From: Halorhabdus tiamatea SARL4B
Lineage (GTDB): Archaea; Halobacteriota; Halobacteria; Halobacteriales; Haloarculaceae
Assembly (NCBI RefSeq): GCF_000470655.1
Contig: NC_021921.1
Span: 1,488,001-1,552,000, forward strand
Length of the DNA: 64,000 nt
Direction of reading: 5' to 3'
A program made the translations under genes and the position numbers. The notes below the pieces were generated by a model. That model saw only the letters and a list, made by a program, of their open reading frames with translations, did not search any database and was not told the origin of the DNA. Below, piece after piece: positions 60,392-64,000 of this stretch. Every line of letters begins with the position of its first letter. Position 1 is the stretch's first letter.

Positions 60392-61620
60392 TATTGGTCA
60401 CCTCCCGTCTCGAGGAGTTCTTCACGGAGCTGTGGCCACGATTCCTGCTCGTCGAAGGTCATCGGGGCCGAGGCCTCCATAGTCTCCTCGATCATCGCGC
60501 CGATGCCCTCGGCAGTCACGTCACGACCGGCCATGCCGACGACGAAGCTCTTGATCGGCGGCTGGTACTCGGCGTGATACAGCGTGCCCTTGATCTCGCC
60601 GGCCAGCGCGGACTCGTAGCCGGGGGACATCTCCTTGGTCAGGACCCCGACGGCCTCGGCGTCACCGAGCGCATCGCGGATCTCCTCGGTCGGGAACGGC
60701 CGGTGGACGCGCGGGCGGACGAGCCCGACGTCGACGCCCTGCTCGCGGTACTCGTCGATGACGCCGCGGATCGTCCCCGCGATCGACCCCAGCGCGACCA
60801 GCAGGTAGTCGGCGTCCCCGTGGTAGGTGTCGAGCATGCCGTTGTACTCGGTGTAGTCCCGGCCGAAGACTTCCTTGAACTCCTCGACGGTCTTCGCCCA
60901 GACGTCCTTGGACTCCATCATCGCCGCCTGGATCTCGTAGCGGGCCTCAGTCCAGTGCTCCGGCCGGGCGTAGGCACCCATCGTCTTCGGGTCCGAGGGG
61001 TCGAGCGTGTATTCGGGGTCACGCGGCGGGAGGAACTCGTTGACTTCCGCCTCGGTCGGGATGTTCGCGGGTTCCTGCACGTGGGTCAGGATGAACCCGT
61101 CGAAGTTCGAGAGCACGGGCAGGTTGACCTGCTCGGCGACCCGAAAGCCCATCAGCACGTGGTCGATGGCCTCCTGGACGTCCTCGGCGTGGAACTGCAG
61201 CATCCCGCCGTCCCGTTCCGCGAAGGCGTCGGTGTGGTCGGCCCAGATCGACAGCGGGGCCGACAGCGACCGGTTGGCGACCGCCATCACGATCGGCAGG
61301 CGCATGCCCGCCGCCGTAAACAGCGGTTCGCTCATCAGTTTCAGCCCCTGGCTCGACGTCGCGGAGAACGCGCGAGCGCCGGCCGCCGACGCGCCGATAC
61401 ACGTCGAGGCGGCGTTGAACTCGCTGTCGACCTTGATGAACTCGCTGTCGAGTTTCCCGTCGGCGACGAGTTCCGAGAGCTTCTCGACGACGCCCGTCTG
61501 GGGCGTGATCGGGTACGCCGAGACGACGTCGGGGTCGGCGGCCATGACGCCCTTCGCCACGGCCGAGGTCCCCTTCATCACTTCCTGCTCGTCGGAGGGG
61601 TTGGGTTCAGCTTTTGCCAT
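60391..61620 (-). CDS. porA: Pyruvate:ferredoxin oxidoreductase alpha subunit
   Basis: A 409-residue subunit carrying the pyrimidine-binding and C-terminal domains. Landmarks are VVSAYPITPQTGVVEKLSEL, GARAFSATSSQGLKLMSEPL and LPIVMAVANRSLSAPLSIWA, typical of POR/VOR alpha subunits. It lies between porD (two-base gap) and porB (one-base overlap). Most haloarchaea I know use a two-subunit enzyme with a longer alpha chain, so this separate-subunit form is unusual for the group. Confidence 0.88.
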   Translation of the reverse strand: MAKAEPNPSDEQEVMKGTSAVAKGVMAADPDVVSAYPITPQTGVVEKLSELVADGKLDSEFIKVDSEFNAASTCIGASAAGARAFSATSSQGLKLMSEPLFTAAGMRLPIVMAVANRSLSAPLSIWADHTDAFAERDGGMLQFHAEDVQEAIDHVLMGFRVAEQVNLPVLSNFDGFILTHVQEPANIPTEAEVNEFLPPRDPEYTLDPSDPKTMGAYARPEHWTEARYEIQAAMMESKDVWAKTVEEFKEVFGRDYTEYNGMLDTYHGDADYLLVALGSIAGTIRGVIDEYREQGVDVGLVRPRVHRPFPTEEIRDALGDAEAVGVLTKEMSPGYESALAGEIKGTLYHAEYQPPIKSFVVGMAGRDVTAEGIGAMIEETMEASAPMTFDEQESWPQLREELLETGGDQ

Positions 61621-61622
61621 CG

Positions 61623-61916
61623 TTATTTCTCCTCCCGGATCATCTCGATCGCATCAGTCGGACAGACTTCCGCACAGATCCCACAGCCCTTGCAGTAGTC
61701 GAGATCGAACCCGTAGAAGTCCTCGCCTTCGACCGGCTTGGCCGCCTGGTCCGGACAATACGTATCGCACTGTCCACACCCGATGCAGGCGTCGACGTCG
61801 ATGACGGGCTTGAACTGCCGCCAGGACCCCGTCTTGTTCGTGCGCGAGGTGTTCGGTTCCGCGACGGCACCGGTCGTGATCGTCAGGTTCTTGTATGGAT
61901 CGTCTGTTTGACTCAT
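61623..61916 (-). CDS. porD: Pyruvate:ferredoxin oxidoreductase delta subunit (2x[4Fe-4S])
   Basis: A 97-residue ferredoxin-like subunit. Two clusters are bound by CIGCGQCDTYCP and CKGCGICAEVCP. The N-terminal 45 residues (NLTITTGAVAEPNTSRTNKT) are the usual POR delta extension. It carries electrons from the ThDP centre to ferredoxin. The start overlaps the porC stop by four bases, which supports a single complex. Confidence 0.92.
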   Translation of the reverse strand: MSQTDDPYKNLTITTGAVAEPNTSRTNKTGSWRQFKPVIDVDACIGCGQCDTYCPDQAAKPVEGEDFYGFDLDYCKGCGICAEVCPTDAIEMIREEK

Positions 61917-62452
61917 GCTGATACCTCCGTGAAGGCGTCGTTGGTTGCGGCGACGTTCTGCTCGCCGATCTCGCCGCCGAACTTGCGGGTGATGACGGCT
62001 TCCATGCTGTCCTGGCCGAGCAGGCCGGTCGCGCCGGCGAAGGCCCCGAGCAGGGCCGTGTTCATGATCGGGCGACCGAGGTGTTCTAAGGCGATCTCGG
62101 TCGCGTCGACCGTGACGACCTCGGCCTCGGTCTCGAGATCGAGGTCGCCGGGATCGGCGTCGGTGTTGACCAGCACGAGGCCGTCCTCGTTGAGCCCGTC
62201 GGTGACGTCGACGTACTCGAGGAGGCTCGTGTCCTGGACGATGACGAAGTCGGGCTCGTCGACCTGGCTGCGATCCGTGATCTTCTCCTCGTCAAAGCGC
62301 GCGAACGCCTCGACGGGCGCGCCCCGTCGCTCGACGCCGAACGCCGGAAACGCCTGTGCCCACGTCCCTTCTTCGTGTGCTGCCTGTGCCAGTAGCTGTG
62401 CCAGCGTGACCGAACCCTGGCCGCCACGACCGTGAATGCGTATTTCTTCCAT
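61913..62452 (-). CDS. porC: Pyruvate:ferredoxin oxidoreductase gamma subunit
   Basis: A 179-residue subunit: MEEIRIHGRGGQGSVTLAQL, FPAFGVERRGAPVEAFARFD, and IMNTALLGAFAGATGLLGQD are family signatures. It is first in the porC-porD-porA-porB operon. ATG 62452 is preferred because GGTGATC, complementary to the 16S rRNA end, sits just upstream; a GTG three codons earlier is possible. Confidence 0.9.
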   Translation of the reverse strand: MEEIRIHGRGGQGSVTLAQLLAQAAHEEGTWAQAFPAFGVERRGAPVEAFARFDEEKITDRSQVDEPDFVIVQDTSLLEYVDVTDGLNEDGLVLVNTDADPGDLDLETEAEVVTVDATEIALEHLGRPIMNTALLGAFAGATGLLGQDSMEAVITRKFGGEIGEQNVAATNDAFTEVSA

Positions 62453-62747
62453 TGTGATCACCGTGATAGAGTGAAACCGAGCGTGCGATGGTGGGCTCCT
62501 GGCTGATCCCGTCCGCCGTGTCGTCGCACGTCGTCGGTCATCGGAGACTCCACCTACTACACTGTATGTAATACATTATAACTAAAGTATACCCCCAAAA
62601 TTCGGGGTGTTTAAGGGCAGTACGTCCAGTTTTTCACGATTTACCCCGAACGTATGTAAGGGAACCGATTGTTCTAAATTATCTTTTGTTATAATTAAGC
62701 GACAGCTACGGGGCGGACTTCCGGGGTTGTGGAATCGGAACTGTCTC
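62453..62747. other. AT-rich control region upstream of the por operon
   Basis: 295 bases between the HAD stop and porC. The part from about 62560 to 62700 is far richer in A and T than the rest of the window. It holds TGTATGTAATACA (62563-62575, inverted arms TGTAT/ATACA), ACCCC (62591-62595) with GGGGT (62604-62608), and another AT-rich block (62675-62697, including TTGTTATAATTAAG). No gene is seen. On the minus strand TTATAATGTATTAC (62566-62579) could be the por promoter, giving a leader of about 90 bases. Confidence 0.5.
62563..62575. promoter_or_regulatory. Candidate operator of the por operon
   Basis: TGTATGTAATACA has 5-base inverted arms around a 3-base centre. It overlaps the best minus-strand TATA-like stretch, the usual position for a repressor site. 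Confidence 0.35.
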
Positions 62748-63422
62748 TCAGGCCCCGCCGCTCGCAAGCGCTTGCAGGTCTCGGAGCGACTCGACGACGT
62801 GTGTCGGGTCACCCTCGCCGGCGGGTCGATCGCCGTCCCGGACCAGCAGCGCCGAGTCTGCACCGCATCGATCGGCCGTCTCGACGTCCGAGAGCCGGTC
62901 GCCGACGAAGAGCGTCTCGGCCGGTTCGACCCCGAGTTTGTCGAGGGTCGACTCCAGGTAGTGGGGATCGGGCTTCATTCGATCGTAGCCGGCGAGCGTG
63001 GGCGTTCGGCCGCGGACGGCCCCAAAGGCCTCGCCCCAGTCGAAGTGCTCGCGGACGAACCGGACGGTGCCGTGGCGGTTGTTGCTCACGATTCCCAGCG
63101 TCGCGCTCTCGGCCAGCCGTGCGAGGACCTCGACGTCCTCGAAGGGTTCGCGCTCGCCGGCCGTGATCCGCTCGTTCTCGAGGACTGTCGAGGCGTGTTC
63201 GCGATAGCCCCAGAACGCCTCCGGTGGAAGTCCGTGCTGGTCACAGAACTGCCGGACTTCGCCGGTATCGTCCGGGTTGATCAGGTTCTCTGGGACGGCT
63301 TCAACGGTCACGTCGAAGTCAGCGAGTGTCTCCCGGGCGGCTTCACGGTAGACGGCGGGGGCTGTGTGATACCCCGTCAGGAGGACACCGTCCAGGTCGA
63401 AGACGATGGCGTCGTAGGACAC
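62748..63422 (-). CDS. HAD superfamily hydrolase (phosphatase-like)
   Basis: A 224-residue HAD protein from GTG 63422 (SYDAIVFDLDGVLLTGYHTA). The nucleophile and acid motif is VFDLDGVLLTG, motif II is GIVSNNRHGT, and the end motifs are KPDPHYLESTLDKLG and FVGDRLSDVETA. GGAGG lies upstream at normal spacing, favouring this start over an in-frame ATG at 63482. The substrate is unknown; relatives include phosphoglycolate phosphatases. It is on the same strand as the por genes but separated by a long AT-rich region. Confidence 0.85.
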   Translation of the reverse strand: MSYDAIVFDLDGVLLTGYHTAPAVYREAARETLADFDVTVEAVPENLINPDDTGEVRQFCDQHGLPPEAFWGYREHASTVLENERITAGEREPFEDVEVLARLAESATLGIVSNNRHGTVRFVREHFDWGEAFGAVRGRTPTLAGYDRMKPDPHYLESTLDKLGVEPAETLFVGDRLSDVETADRCGADSALLVRDGDRPAGEGDPTHVVESLRDLQALASGGA

Positions 63423-63620
63423 GGATACCCCTCCTTCGGGCAACTCCCAGGTAGCTGTTGTGATTGCGGACCGGAGAGCCATGCTCGTGGGGCCGACACG
63501 ACACCGTTCGCTACTGGCGAACAGTACCCCCGAGCCCCCAGCGATTCGACACGGCGGGGACCAGAACGTGCGCACGACGCCCCGACGAACGCCTCGCGTG
63601 ACGACCACTCACCGCGCCGA

Positions 63621-63707
63621 TCAGTCCGACGACGGGTCAGAATCGTCGTCGTCGAGTCCGAGTGCCGACTTGACCCTGTCTATGATCCCCGTGTCTGACA
63701 TAGACAT
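63621..63707 (-). CDS. Tiny acidic peptide (28 residues)
   Basis: The ORF reads MSMSDTGIIDRVKSALGLDD and ends in an Asp/Ser tail. An amphipathic helix followed by an acidic tail is common among short haloarchaeal proteins. A minus-strand AAAATAATAAGT element (63731-63742) about 29 bases upstream supports the ATG at 63707; the second ATG at 63701 is an alternative. I recognise no family. Confidence 0.4.
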   Translation of the reverse strand: MSMSDTGIIDRVKSALGLDDDDSDPSSD

Positions 63708-63859
63708 CCGTGGAGTATTTTACACCAGTTACTTATTATTTTCGTACACGACGAACTTCCGAGAGGTGTCGGGGGCGATCCGGCGACGGTCTTCGTTTCG
63801 TCAGCACGTCCCGCCGTTTCGAAGCAATACTGTCGCTGGCGTTCGCGCTATCGCCTTGC

Positions 63860-64000
63860 TCAGGACAGCAGGTCGACGATCGCGTCGTAGGCGGGCTTGC
63901 GGTCGTAACTGTCGTCCAGCAGGAGCGGGTCCTCGGTCAGCGTGTCGTCGAAGTGCGGGATCCAGGAGTGCTGGTCGGACACACCCCAGGCGACGATGGT
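63860..64000 (-). CDS. GH10 endo-1,4-beta-xylanase, C-terminal fragment
   Basis: The last 46 residues of a gene running off the right edge, on the minus strand. The segment VAWGVSDQHSWIPHFDDTLT, then PLLLDDSYDRKPAYDAIVDL, matches the C-terminal strand and helix of GH10 barrels (the WGVxDxxSWI and PKPAYDAI signatures). The catalytic residues lie outside the window. It degrades xylan in known relatives and agrees with the GH5 lipoprotein at 30731. Confidence 0.8.
   Translation of the reverse strand, partial: TIVAWGVSDQHSWIPHFDDTLTEDPLLLDDSYDRKPAYDAIVDLLS

Noticed and set aside
60394-61698. Plus-strand frame of 434 residues
   Set aside because: It mirrors porA, which has clear family motifs on the other strand.

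Overview
The window is chromosomal DNA of an extremely halophilic archaeon (class Halobacteria). The evidence is high GC content, proteins rich in Asp and Glu, and many start codons lying 25-30 bases after a TATA-like element, which means leaderless transcripts. Typical haloarchaeal families are present throughout: a conditioned-medium-induced protein 4 homologue, the Lrp-glnA pair, Hef, a DUF5800-type protein, Tat lipoproteins and the LysW-type arginine pathway. A GH5 cellulase-like lipoprotein, the C-terminus of a GH10 xylanase and a four-subunit pyruvate:ferredoxin oxidoreductase suggest a polysaccharide-using, partly fermentative lineage such as Halorhabdus or a relative. That genus-level guess is inference.

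Layout. 1-3.6 kb, minus strand: Cas4-like nuclease (partial), cmi4, prs, a beta-propeller protein and a pyruvate-kinase-C-like protein. 3.9-16.4 kb: MATE transporter, a 30-residue membrane peptide, a TrkA-N protein, lrp facing glnA, PAP2 and YihY membrane proteins, an MDR oxidoreductase, a PQQ-repeat lipoprotein, trm1, a SWIM-finger protein and a small lipoprotein. 16.5-25.9 kb: ilvA, an aldo/keto reductase preceded by a 27-bp tandem repeat, citrate synthase, a duplicated PhoU/TrkA-C protein, hisG, a 7TM histidine kinase, a ribbon-helix-helix protein and an SAH/MTA deaminase. 26-34 kb: a secreted, acidic, glycosylation-sequon-rich repeat protein, ahcY, and a GH5 lipoprotein between two orphan histidine kinases. 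34-37 kb: rdgB, a site-2 protease, a 2'-5' RNA ligase-like protein and small membrane proteins.

37.4-46.5 kb is a complete arginine operon: argG-argH-[ORF]-argX-argC-argB-argD-argE-argF, mostly joined by 1-4-base overlaps. It is preceded by a short ORF ending in an arginine run and by mutually exclusive hairpins. The usual argW carrier gene is absent between argH and argX. argX and argB carry in-frame inserts made of short palindromes with shared flanks, and related palindromes fill the argF-thrC gap. 46.7-50.3 kb: thrC, a small hypothetical gene, a SerA-like protein that lacks all three catalytic residues, and a small conserved protein.

50.5-64 kb: CBS protein-glyS-dolichol kinase operon, hef, a bactofilin-like protein, a methyl-accepting transducer, porC-porD-porA-porB behind an AT-rich control region, a HAD hydrolase, a tiny acidic ORF, and the GH10 xylanase end. 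I see no rRNA, tRNA, CRISPR array, insertion sequence or replication origin.
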